The notes under the pieces: model-generated
The model's input: the letters and a program-made list of their open reading frames with translations, nothing else
Databases searched by the model: none
What the model was told of the DNA's origin: nothing
Shown: piece after piece, positions 21,787 through 33,598 of the stretch
How positions within the stretch are numbered: position 1 is the first letter of the stretch
Layout: each line of letters starts with the position of its first letter
Made by a program: the position numbers and the translations under genes
Assembly: GCA_902805475.1 (NCBI GenBank)
Contig: CADCSX010000002.1
Coordinates: 186,001 to 250,000 of the forward strand
Direction: 5' to 3'
Source: Entonaema liquescens
Taxonomy: Eukaryota; Ascomycota; Sordariomycetes; Xylariales; Xylariaceae
DNA length: 64,000 bases

Positions 21787-23028
21787 CTACCGCATGATCT
21801 CTTGATAGATGAGCTGCTTCAACTGTTCCTTGCTAAGGTTGTCCTTGTGCTTGTCGAAGTCGAAGAACTCCTCAGGAATCGGGGGTGCCGTAGGCTCGTC
21901 CTCGGGGTCGTGGTATGGCTCGAGGTAAGGGTGCTTCAAGGCTTCCTCTACGGTGATGCGCTTCACCGGGTTGAAAGCCAATAACTTCTCGAGTAGGTCT
22001 AGTGCTAAGTCGGAAGTCTTAGGGAAGAGAGTTCGGAATGGCACCTTCTTCTTGAACGGGAGGGAGCGAATATACTCGCGTGCGCGGCGAGACTTGATCC
22101 CGTAGTAGTCCTCCATAGTAGGAGTACCAAGTACGTCCAGGATTAGGGTTAATTGATGGTGGTCTATGCATTGTTAGCACAAGATTATTTGGTACCGTGG
22201 GAGAGGGATGGTCAGCTACATACAGTCCTTTCCGGGGAACAGGGGCTTGCCGCTTAACATCTCGGCAAGAATGCAGCCCACGGACCACACATCGATAGCC
22301 TTTGTGTACTCCTTGAAAGTCAACATAATCTCGGGCGCACGATACCATCGAGTGGCAACGTATTCCGTCATAAAGCCCGAGTTGTCTTCTTGAGAAGCCG
22401 CCGATCGAGCGAGTCCAAAGTCACAGACTTTCAGATCACAGTTGGCGTTCAATAGGAGGTTGCTAGGCTTCAGATCTCGGTGAAGTACGTTTGCGGAGTG
22501 CATAGCCTTCAGCGCTCGCAGAGTCTGGTAAATGAAATACTGACAGTGGTCGTCAGACAGGTCCTGTGTACGGATGACTCTATGCATATCCGTTTCCATC
22601 AGTTCCTACGAGACCGTTAGCAACCAGCCCTCCACATAGACTGCAAGACACTATCGTACCTGTATCAGATAGACTTCAGTGAAACTTTCATAGCTGCGAG
22701 GCTTCTGGATGTCAAGAATAGAAATAATATTCTCGTGGTTAAAGTATCGAAGGAGCTTCATCTCTCGAAGGGTTCTTAAACAGAACATGGAGTGGTCGAA
22801 GGGAGTAATCTTTTTAATGGCAACCTTCTGACCTGAAGGCTTGTGTATCGCCGAGCTGCGTATGGCTGTTAGCAACCCGACGTTACGTGAACTTGGAAGC
22901 CATCTGCAAGCCTACCAGACAACACCGTAAGCTCCCTCACCCACGACATCCTGAATGTCGTACTGCTCGCTGACGTTGAACGAAATCTTCCGGGATCCGG
23001 CCGGATTAGGAGGATTCGATCGCGACAT
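21787..23028 (-). CDS. PMK1: MAP kinase, Fus3/Kss1 (Pmk1) type
   Basis: Ser/Thr kinase of the pheromone/filamentation cascade; in plant pathogens this subclass controls appressorium formation and invasive growth. Four exons, 22916-23028, 22660-22855, 22224-22605 and 21787-22163, give 355 residues, matching the usual 355-356. Introns are 60, 54 and 60 nt with CTAAC-type branch points. Visible: GEGAYGVV glycine loop, VAIKKI lysine, HRDLKPSN at 145-152, DFG at 165-167, the activation-loop TEY at 183-185, and the C-terminal common-docking region. The first-intron acceptor is the second AG (CGCAG); the earlier AACAG would shift the frame. The protein is near identical in sequence to this highly conserved subfamily. 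A gene-free stretch of about 4 kb lies upstream. Confidence 0.97.
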
Positions 23029-26000
23029 TTTGGTGTATTTTTGAGGAAGTATATGCTGTAAGTCAAATTCAAGACCGAACGTAGAAAGGAGCCTGAGTGC
23101 TTAAAGATTCCACCGCCTCGGGCCTCAAAAGCGGATTTATTAAAGTCCTGCAAGGGCAATAAGAGCGCCTATATAGCTAATCTCGGCTCGCCAAGGAATA
23201 TTAAACTCGTGCACGCTCCACTCGGCGGAGAACAACTCGACAGGATATTGGACGAGGCGAGACTATTCGCACTTCCCGAAATAGAGTCTACTAATTCGCC
23301 TAGAATGCGGAGCCGTCAGGTACGATTCGCTGAAATCAATATTCAGATAGATCGATAGTCGCAAAGAATCGGGTATTGGCTTTATTGAAGAGTCGCTGCA
23401 ATTTATTCTTTCAGGCTGGCTAACGAAATATCGGTTCTTCTTTATGCTCGGCGAACTCAGCTTAGCGCATTGATGCTGGGGTTATTCGGCTGAGCTGGTA
23501 AGACAGGTTTATTAGCTGAGGTTTTAGGCGTAAAAGACAAAGATAACAACTGGATAACAACTGCGGCTGAAACCAAATTGAGGAAACAAGTGATAATTGA
23601 TCGTTCCGATATGGAGATCGGAAGCCGTGGGTAATTAAGCGATTTGATTCCCGTGGGTCTGTGCAGTCTAGACCGTTGTTAAATCGTGGTGCGCTCAACT
23701 TGCAATTGTTGCTTGGGTCGGCCGAAGTTCGTCCCACGAAGATGAACTGTTCGATATAAAGTAGCTGTCGTGATCGGTAATTACTCAAGGTCGAAAAGGG
23801 TTATTATGCTACAACTTGTCGAGTCTCAAGGTCGAGGTCAAAGAGTGCAGGTGGTGCCTTGTGGTCCTTGTGGTTGTAACCCCGTGTTACAAAACTTGAG
23901 GCGCGCCGTCTGTACCAATAATCGGAAGAGGGGAAAACAGGGTCTCGAAGATGCGCGCCGGTACAAGTAGCGATCCTTGGCGTTACCCTGATAGTGCACG
24001 GTAGGTTCAAGATTACAGATTGGTAGACGACGTTCCCATGGTCGGTTGATGGCGTGTGAGGGGTAAGGGTAAGGGTAAGGGTAAGACTTAAAAATAAAAA
24101 TGACTCTTACCTTTTGGTTTTTGTTACCACACGATTATGGAATATGGAAAGTGGAAAGTAGAGAAAGCGTTGGGTTTAAAGTTGAATAAAAACGACAGGA
24201 GCTTTGGGACTGGGCCCCGCCTTCGAAAACCCCAAGGTATCGACTATTGGTTTGAAGGTAAGTAAATGGGAGGTAGTATAGGTACCTTTTTGTAGGCAGT
24301 AGGTACCTGAAAAGAAAAAAAAAAAGATGTATGGTTAAGGATTATTCGTTATTTTTTATTAAACGATTCGTACCGAATAAGTAACAAAATAATAATAAAA
24401 AAGAAACGAAACTGTTTTCATCACCCCAGGTGAAGTTTCGTAAAATAAAACTAAAGCCGAGCAATAATAACAACAATAATTGAGACGAGGCGATCGTGTC
24501 AATAATAAGGTTGTCTGGGTATGTGGTAGAACCAACAATTTGGATGCGAAGAAAAATAAGTGAGCGGGTGTGTGAGCGGGGTGGGAAAGAGACGGAGACG
24601 TCAAAGAGCTTGACCAGGTATGGACCAAAAAGGAGCTGAGGTGTTACAATGGCAGTGGATAAACCCCTCGGGCCCCTATACAGGTATGTATGGGTCGGTG
24701 ATCTATTGAATAGAATCCGGCGCTGGCTGGCTGGGTGGACTGTGGACCTCAATAATGCGACGGCGACAAGACACTAGGAGTTCTAACGGATGGGACGGCC
24801 TCTCAGGCCTAGTACCAGAGAAATATATCGTCGTTTACGCAAGCCTATGGGAACCAGTAGTCGCAGAAATCACCCGATAGAAAGAACCCAGAAGAGAAAG
24901 AGAGTGAGTATTGGTTTTTCGACTGCTCAAGATCAAAGGCGGATAGAGAGATGTCGTATAGGTTTAAAGTGAACCTCTTTCTATTTTCTTCGTCTTCTTC
25001 AACTTCCCAATAGTTAATCAATTTCAACTTGTTTATCTTTTTTATCTAAAGGCAGGTCAAAGCGTTGGAGGTCCTATGATGTTAGTCTCCGGGTAATTCT
25101 CCACGTGGGATCTAAAATCAGGTTTGCTTGGTATAAGGTGTGCAAGCACAAGTGCAGGTCAACTAGGGGGGGAAGGGACAAAGAAAGGAAGAGGGAGCTG
25201 CCGCTGATGCAAGCTTATACCAAACAAAACATACACACAAGTCTAGGTATGTAGTCCTGAGAAATGTTTTAAGTTTGACTCAAAGACGGGACAGCGAAGT
25301 GTGATAGAGCGCCGATAGCCAAGGGGAGAGGGGCTTTGGAGCTAAGGATAGAGAACCTTAAATTGATAGGAGAGGATTGGCTAGTGGGGTCGGAGGGGTA
25401 AGGGGATGTTTGTATGCATCGAGACATGGGCAACATTAGTGTAAGTACATGTATTCGCGGGGTCCTCTTTCCATCCGAGTGACTTCATTTTTATATTGAG
25501 AAATCTTATTGAACCCTTGTACTATTGCTACTGTCATCGTTACCTAGGTACACATCAAGTCTTCTTACACTGCATCGACGTACATGGGAGTACGTACATA
25601 TGTACTAGTAGGTACCTACCTATGTATGTAGGTATACATGAACCTAACATTCACGGTTACATGTATTATCACATATAGTTGGAACCAATGAGATGACATA
25701 TCTTATACCTTCATCTTCATATTGGATATTCTATAAACAGCCACGTATATAAATACTCCCATCTAATTCCATCACGCCACAACAATTATTTTCGTGTCCT
25801 TTACAAACCCCCAAAGCGAGCAATTATCACACCCTCGAGCGCCGATAGATTGAAACCACACACGCCAGCCCACCCAATGAGGGACCCGCCTAAGCGCCGC
25901 ACACCGCAGCCCGGCGCGTGTGTTTTAAACCCTCCCCCGACATCATCCCCTGTCCGTTTCATGACTGGTCGACACCACTTGCGTCCCAGAAAGATGTGAC

Positions 26001-27029
26001 CAGGGATCTGAAGCACAACAACTCGGACTCGGCATCGGCTGCCTCCAGGGCTCAACTCGCTGCGCTAATCTTTTTCGTCCCGTCTCTACGTCTGTCAGTT
26101 TCCGTTCCTGGTATATACATGGAAGACGTAGAAAACCGCCGATAGGGCTGGTACGTTTAACGATCAAAATCCAATCCTAATTCCTAGGCCTTGCTTCGGC
26201 CCCCTCGAAAAAGCCGAGGCGCTTATGATAATAGCTACCTCTTACCCGCCCGCTTCGCCCAATGCCCAGATTGCCGGGTCCAACAATGATATCTAACTGG
26301 TTTGTGTACCGTGTCTTCGGAGAAATGAGGATTAACTCGTCCACACCATTCCCGCATTCCTCGGCTCCATTTGCCCACCGGGTCTGATCTAGTCGATCCG
26401 GGCGCTGGATCTACGGCCGATAGAACATGATCTCTATGTATTACATGTACTTTATATCCTACGTATTGCGGTATTGCCGCGCTACTTACTAGACTAGCGA
26501 GATCTTGTGATACTGGTAAATCGGTAAACATCGGGCGGATGGATGGGGTTATGCACGATGAATTGCTGACATATCGATGATATACGCGGGCAACAACCTG
26601 GCGGAATGTCGATCACCCGTATTACTAGCATCTCAAGACGCCGGCTCGAGATCCCTTTTCACCAAATAGGGTTGTAATTCGCTGGGGCAGGCTTTCTACA
26701 TGGTTAAGGCACGTAACAAGTCAACAAGTCGGGAGTCCACTCGGTCACGTATTAGACCCAATGCGGTCTTATGAAACGGACCTGAGAACAAAATCGACCC
26801 ACTGACTTGCAATAAAGCCCGCTTGTGAGGCTTATTAATGCTAGGTAGTTTACTTAACATGATATGAGGCGCTAGTTGACATGTCGTCAATTCCAAGTCG
26901 GTGACTCGCTGGCGTTACTCCGTTTTATTTCCCTTTCTTTTTGTTCAAGGTCTTTTCACTTGTCGGCTAAGTCGTTCGAACTCGTCTTGCAAAAATCCTC
27001 AATCCTTCCTCCTTTTGGTAGTGGAGCAA
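23029..27029. other. Long gene-free region upstream of the MAP kinase
   Basis: Four kilobases between the MAP kinase start (minus) and the SEC24 3' end (minus). All ORFs are under 140 codons, mostly from non-ATG codons, with no recognisable domain. Holds a (GGGTAA)4 tract (24061-24084) and TAGGTACCTACC motifs (25606-25620). It probably includes a long MAP kinase promoter and leader, and perhaps untranslated RNA. Confidence 0.5.
24061..24084. repeat. (GGGTAA)4 tandem repeat
   Basis: Four perfect hexamers. The unit differs in order from the canonical fungal telomere repeat GGGTTA, so it is not a telomere remnant as read. Confidence 0.75.
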
Positions 27030-30000
27030 CTACTGGACAACCTAGAAATAACAATGAGCAAGAATGACCACGAGAAAGACTAGATCATCAGTAGATCATC
27101 AGTAGATCATCAACTTACCTTTTCTCTTAGGGTGCCCATCCACTGACCAAAGCTCATCCCTTGGTCTGCTCGGTCTTCTACGAGCAGTGTCTGCGCCCAG
27201 AGCTTCAAGCTTGGCTCACCATCTTCCCGCACGATATATAGGTGCGGTACGATGATGCTACCGACTCCGCGTGATAAGTGGTCTCTACTCTTGTGAATCA
27301 CAGCCCGGACACGCTCGTTGAAGTCGTTGTCGAGCTCGGGAATCGAGCCTTTGCCGACGCGTAACTGGGTGCGATCCCCTACGCCAAACACGTCCGTTAA
27401 TAGCTGGGGTACTGCATCCCTACCCACCCATAGGAATTGCGTTTGGCCATCGTCAATTAAGTATAAACCGTAGCTGACGAAACGCTCTGACGACAAGTTT
27501 AATGGCGGTGGAAGGACGATTTGGCTGGTTTCTGGGTCTGGCACTCCGGCATTATCCGGCATATCATGTAGTGAATATAGCCGCGGGTAAATGTATTGCA
27601 TTAGGAGCGGCAGAGGCAGCGTAGATAACAGGCACAGAGCCGCTGACCTAAGGTCGGACGGGATTTGCGCTGACTTGCGGAGACCGACGTGCTTGATCAA
27701 TCCTAAGAAGAGCACCGGAAGGCCGCGCAGATTGGCAGGGAACTGTAGCCCGCCGCCGCCCATGCTCCCACCTCCAAGTTCCTTCTTGAATGTTTGGAGA
27801 AGCTCGATAAGCTTACTCTGGAGAGCATCACGGGCGGCATCCAAACCGCTGCTAAGAGCTCTCTCGACAGCCTTGTGAGTGAAATACGTCGTAATTGCGC
27901 ATTGATCCGCCGAGGCATATATATCGGCGAGGTTGGTTGTCGTTGGGATTGCGAGCGTCATGACACGAATGCGTCGTTCACCATTGCATGTAGTGTACAA
28001 GACACCAGCTTGTAAACAAACGTAATTCTTCTGTAGGGTCTCGTCGATAGCCACCTCGACAACGTAGCATTGATCTCGAGGGAAAGCCGGGAAAGCACAG
28101 AGGTCCGAAGATCTGTTGAAGAAATTGCCGTAGAATGTGCTCATACGTAAACCCGTCGTGGCACGTACTCTAAGTACTGCTTCCAACCCGATCTCTGAGG
28201 AAAGGTAGTCGCTAAACTCGGACGCGAACTTAACGGCATCCTCGGCACGACCCGCGTTCCATCCCGGATAGAACCAAGTCTGACCACCGGTATATCGTGG
28301 AAGGTTGCTGAGCGAGGCCACATCTTGGTATTGTGAGGAGAAAAGGAACATGTCGATAGATACTTGATTTTTAGAGCATTCCACAGCGAATGACTTATAG
28401 AAGCTGTTCGCAGTCTGGAGGAGTCCACTTTCTTTGGACGTACCAAGCAGTTTCTTGTCTTCACGCATCTCTAGCTTTCCTACTCCGATGTTCGGTAACG
28501 AAGCACTAAGTACCACGATTTTGCCACCCAATGGTGAAATGAGCTTGTGACCAGCCCTCAAGGCAGATCCCATACACGAGCCGTTACTCTGGTTGTTCTG
28601 GAACATGTCGGGGAGCTTGGTCAAAAAGTTCTCGATGCTGCTTCGACTTTCTATCAAGGGGACCAAGAGATCGTGGGGAACTGGTAGGAACGGCTCATCC
28701 AGGTCACTTATAACCAGCATAGACGTCTCCGCGTTCTCCTCGTCATCCTTGGGGATAGAGAAGTAATGTAAGCTCGAGTCGACTGCGATAAATCCTAGTC
28801 GGGTTCGTCGGTCGGCATTGGGTATCCTGTTGAGACTGTCTAGAATAGTACGAGCACTTGTCGCAAGAAGACCAGTGGAGACAGCGGCATAGCTAACGTC
28901 GAAAAGGAACAGATACACTAACGGCTGGGGAGGGCGAACCATATATTCCTGAGGCGCAACAAACTCGACGACGGAGTGGTTTAACTCGTACCTGTCCCAT
29001 CGGTTGACGCTCTTCTGAGCAGCAGCATCCCAATCGAAGGCTTGCGGCACGTCGTTGGTAAGATTGCACATATTACACCGCCATCTGTGTCCTTGGTCCA
29101 GGAAGATCACGTAAGGATTGATATATGTCCTACATCTTCGACACCGGGCTATAACCTGGTCCTGGACGACGGGTACAGGATCGTCAATGTCGTGAAGAGC
29201 GGCATATGGCTGAATGACGAGGGCAAATGGCAATTTAGACTTCTTCAGCAGGGAATGCGTTGTAGGGACAGCGTTTAATGTCGACCGAATATATTTAGGG
29301 GGGCAGTTCGCATCGGGAGACTGGGTGACACTAGCCTGTTACGAGAATTAGCCCAAGATATATACATATATATACGTAAATGATACTCTACTGAACTCAC
29401 ATTTGGTGGTAGGATGCAAGGAGGAGCTGGTAAGTCTAGCTCTGAGACGTTGAACGGTTGGTTTAGGAGGTCGGTAGGGTAGAGCTGATTCAAGGCGAGC
29501 CGCGCTTGCTGACCGGGTTGTTGAACGGCGGGCTGCGGACCGGGTCCCACGTTCATACCGGCCATTCCTTGAGTTATACCAGCGACTCCTGGAGATGGCT
29601 GTGCAACCCCGGGTTGATAGTATGGATCAGGAGCCTGATAACCGCCCAATCCTGACTGGGGAGCACCTGGTTGCTGCGGAGCGCCGTATGGTACCTGGCC
29701 GGGTGCGGGAGATCCATAACCTCCCTGTTGAAAATCCGGGGCAGGATAGGCGCCGCCGCCCGCATAGCCGGGAGAAGGTTGAGGACCTGGAACAGGACCT
29801 CCATATCCGGGTGTTATACCGCCGGGAGTTGGGCCAGCAGCACCTGCGTTCGCGCCGCTTCCAAATTCGAATGCCTGAGTGGCATAACCCCTCTTCTTCT
29901 TTTTTCCGTCATGGTGCGATGCGGCCTGGGGAGGAGGTGATGTCTGTCCTTCGTATTCGGCAGGCGGTTGGTCGGAATATGGTGCCTCCTGACCGTACTC

Positions 30001-30042
30001 TTGTGGTGGGTATTGGCCGTAGCCATCATTAGGGGCAGCCAT
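27030..30042 (-). CDS. SEC24: COPII coat subunit Sec24
   Basis: Cargo-selecting COPII subunit that partners Sec23 at ER exit sites. Exons 29401-30042, 27119-29335 and a proposed 12-nt terminal exon 27030-27041 give 956 residues. The start is ATG 30042 (MAAPNDGYG); an upstream GTG is not used. The first 200 residues are Pro/Gly/Gln-rich. Then come the zinc finger CRRCRTYINP...CNMC, the trunk (von Willebrand-like) domain from PLVYLFLFDVSYAAV, the beta-sandwich, the helical region and the gelsolin-like end (FLWVGRDAV). Exon 2 reaches REK followed directly by a perfect GTAAGT donor; reading on gives only VS and a stop, whereas splicing to TTCTAG at 27042 gives VVQ-stop. The last exon is inferred. 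Its intron carries an 11-nt repeat x3. Confidence 0.95.
27081..27112. repeat. 11-nt direct repeat TAGATCATCAG x3
   Basis: Three nearly perfect copies (last one truncated) inside the proposed final intron of SEC24, overlapping the in-frame readthrough stop. Confidence 0.8.
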
Positions 30043-31816
30043 GTTGGCGCAATGGGTCACTAATCAGTGATGTTCTCTCGTGGACTCGACCTGTCCTGAT
30101 CCTGCCTTCCTCCTACTTGTGTTCAACGATTCAACGATATCTATTTCTGCGAACCTTCTAGTAACGTAGTCGCACCAGATATAAACCAGGTAGGAATAAT
30201 GTCTTGGTGTGTCGAGTCTTAGATATGTTGGTGGTGGTGAGGCTACCTAGAAATTTGGACTTGTGGACACGATTCGATAGAGGATGGTGTGGTTTTTGAA
30301 GGCCACGTTTTTCTTTAAAAAGCAGAAACGAGAAGGGATAGTGACTGCTAACGGACGTGTATAGATCAAACGACGTAAGATAGAAAAAAAGGGAAAGTGA
30401 ATAAGAAACACCAGACGTAAATATTCGTGGTTTTACAAGATCATCATTTTGGACTACACTGACGATGGGATAGATGTTACCCGAATTCAGCAACTTGTCA
30501 ATTTCACAAGCCAAATGACGCTGTGATTCGACAGACGGCGCAAAATGGTGGGCAAACCTGGCGGCGGACTGGTAGGCTGCGGGTTAATGCTAATAGCGGG
30601 TCTTACATTAAGTAATGTACGTACATAACCTAAGGGACGTAGCTTGATTCGAGCTTGGTCCAAGCTTCTTCTTCTTCTTCTTTTTTTTCTGCCAAGATAG
30701 GGAAATGGGTAAAGAGGATTTATGCTTATGTAAAAGTGATAAAGAGCTAAAGCTTGTTTTCATAACTACCTAGGGGCAGATTTCATAGTAGTTCTCACGT
30801 GATAGTACTTATAGATGTTATCAAGGAGAGACTAATACCTTATCGTTCACTATCTGATTTATCGTACCGTTATCGACCTTTGAATCGTACCTACCTATTC
30901 ATCCTGTCTTCTAGGGCTGTAGGTATACGTACCTCTTCGGAGGGGAAGGTTCTCCACATCTCCGAAATCCCACTGTACTTCCCCGTTACATGTAATGTAG
31001 GTAATAAGCACCAAACCCAATGCAAGCCAAAACGTGCCGAACTTCCAGCTCGATCCTATGAATCAACCTCGATTAGGCAGGCTAGACACTCCAAACTGCT
31101 CCAAACTGCTCCCCTTATGCTACCTACCTACATATACATTATGTACGTATCTACGGAGTATCCGCCTAATTTTAGTATCTCATTAGCGATCCGTACCTTA
31201 ACAATTCGTTGCGTTATGATGGGTACAGCACGTTGTTATGAGCCGGTTCCTGAAGAACAATGGTCGTTTTCAGCTGAGACCTCTCCGCGTCTCTTCCACT
31301 CTTCTACATGCATTGTCTCCTATACATTAAGAGGTACCCGTTAAGAGGTACTGGGGATTTACATATAAGTTGTAATGCTTCCCGTTCGTCGCAACTGCAT
31401 TTGAGATTCCCATTGTCTGGACCTGCCCTTTCCCATCTATCTTAAGATCCTCTTTTATTTTAGATCCGGAGGACGGTGATACTTACCTTACATTACCTTA
31501 CCTTAGACTTACCTATGTACCTCTATACCTCTATATATACCAACCTGGAAGTCACTTAAAGATCTGATCTTCTGCAAATCTCCTCCGATCACTACATATA
31601 CGCTGTACTTCCCTAAGTAACCTAAACCTAATACTTGACCTACCTACATACAATCACTCCTTGTACTAACACCAGATTGTTCTCGCCACCGGTAAATTGG
31701 GCGCAACTCTACTTTTCATTATACTCTCTTTTCTCTTTCTCTTAAGACTGCGATTCGGTATACTTCCATATAACCATCCAGGAACACAATCAATTCGACC
31801 CCTCATAGCAGGAATC
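30043..31816. other. Divergent intergenic region
   Basis: Between SEC24 (minus) and a small membrane-protein gene (plus). Contains a CTT tract (30665-30682), CTACCTACCTACATA motifs (31120-31134 and 31639-31650) and no convincing coding region. A 181-codon ORF at 30799-31344 has no ATG start in strong context and no recognisable feature. Confidence 0.5.
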
Positions 31817-32183
31817 ATGGCCTCGACCTTTAGGTACTAAGCCTTATCTACCATTGCTCTTATATACAAACGTCCCCCGATCTATTTGCTAACGTAAGCC
31901 CAATCGCTTCCTCCCGTCGCGCAGACAGTTATTCCCTCTCATAATCTTTCTCGCCATTCTTGGCGGCATCGCCTTCGTCCTCTACCAGGTCTACCTCGGG
32001 GCGACCAAGATCCGCGATAATACTGAGAAGCGCATGGCCCGAAAGAACCTCGTTTTCACCAAAGATGGTCTCAAGGTCGGCGTCAAGCACGTTGAGCAGG
32101 AGAAATACGTCGATGCGACTCAGAACTGGGTCGTCAAGGCTTGGAATCTTGGAAACCCTACACCCCCAGTGAAGAGGAGGTAG
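31817..32183 (+). CDS. Small conserved single-pass membrane protein
   Basis: A two-exon gene of 91 residues: exon 1 31817-31833 encodes only MASTF plus two bases, then a 91-nt intron (donor GTACTA, branch GCTAAC, acceptor GCAG) and exon 2 31925-32183. The protein has one N-terminal hydrophobic helix at about residues 8-27 (LFPLIIFLAILGGIAFVLYQ). A soluble tail follows with NLVFTKDGLKVGVKHVEQE and a terminal WVVKAWNLGNP. The spliced frame, hydrophobic start and ordered tail resemble a family of short fungal membrane proteins with the VFTKDGxKVGVK block. I recall that block but cannot name a function. Topology suggests an N-in or signal-anchor protein. The opposite-strand ORFs here are shadows. 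Confidence 0.85.
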
Positions 32184-33598
32184 AGGTTCGGAGTAGAGAT
32201 GCTGCGCGCGCACTTCATGGCGCAGACCGTTCGCGGAGTGTAGACGACGTAAGACGACTTCGCCATACCCCGGAGGCGTCCGATGGGCTTATACGATTTA
32301 GACAGTTCTTTTCTTACCACATTTATTATACGTCTACCCACCACTTACACCAATGAAATCGTGGACTTGAAAAAGAAAAGATTAGCGACCTAATTAAGAT
32401 ACGCAAGGTCGATTCAAATCTACTACATGTGGCAGCGCAAGGACTGGAGCGAAGGGAGACTTGTACGATATATAATGATACCCTGGCTGGTGGCGGATGA
32501 CTTCATATAGGAATTGCGAAGACGAGAGAGTTTGGGCGTTTTAACCCTTTATTTTTACCTATATTATTAAAATCAACGCATTTACAATTATTTCGCATTA
32601 TCTATCATATTCTAGGTCATATCCGACGAGGCAAGCCGCGCGGTATAAGTCGTGTTACGGATATCCCCTTGAAGAAAATGTCTCGCAACTTCATGCAGTC
32701 CTACCAAAGGGAAAAGCAAACTCGCAAACATGCTTCCAAGAAAGCCACAAATGAAACCAGCCTGTGGACTTGGATACGTTCAAATTTCACATGCTTACTC
32801 GACTCGTCCTAACCTAACATATACGAGGTCGTAGCAAAGACGCTAAAGCTAGGAGATCAGTTTGATTCTTTTTTTTTTTTTTTTTTTTTCTAGTTATTCC
32901 GCTAATTTCCTATTTTATCTCCTCTTCTCTCTCTAACGATCTAACGGTACTCTCTAGCACCCCTTACCAACCCAACTCTTGGTCCTCATCTCTATATCCA
33001 CGGGGAAAATACGACGTATTATCGTATCTGATCTGACAGGCAAAATGGCCTTTTGTGGCCATAGCCATCTCGACCTAGGTTTTTCCGCGTATAGATATAA
33101 AACAGAGTAATAATAATAAGAAGCCTTTTAAGTCCCAGAGTCTTGGAAGTGGATATTATAATATCTCATTGGGTTACCGCAACCACCAACCGAGGCCTCC
33201 TTTGATCCACTCCCGCCCTTGCTGAGCTGGATCAGTAAAACCCTGGTACCGACAAGATGGGTTCGATCTTATATAGTATAGCATCATAGCGTTCGGCGGT
33301 CGGGAAGTGCCATCCCATTCGCGGTTCTGGTTCTGGTCGTTCCCGTCTATTTGATAGCCTACTCGCATCGTCTTGTCTTTTTCTTTTGCCGTTTCGAGTT
33401 TCTTCGTCCCGGTCGGTAATAAACAACCTCTTAGCCATATAGCTAGCTAGCTAGCCAGCCGGTACCGTGGTGCTGTTCGTATAAGTCAGTCAAAATACCT
33501 AAATCATTCATTACCTAAAGTCAAGCCCGCCGTCTCCATCAAAAATTCCAATAACACCAGGCGCCAGCGTCAGCATCAGCATCAGACGTCAGCATTCA
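32184..33598. other. Convergent intergenic region
   Basis: Between the 91-aa membrane protein gene and the zinc-cluster factor. Holds a 21-nt T run (32869-32889) and a GCTAGCTAGCTAGC tract near 33440. No gene seen. Confidence 0.5.
32869..32889. repeat. T21 homopolymer
   Basis: Uninterrupted run of 21 T on the plus strand, in the convergent spacer. Confidence 0.85.

Noticed and set aside
24061..24084. Interstitial telomere
   Set aside because: Unit is GGGTAA rather than the fungal telomere GGGTTA; only four copies and no subtelomere features.
30799..31344. 181-codon plus-strand ORF
   Set aside because: No ATG start in good context, mixed low-complexity residues, no domain, and in a stretch of microsatellites.
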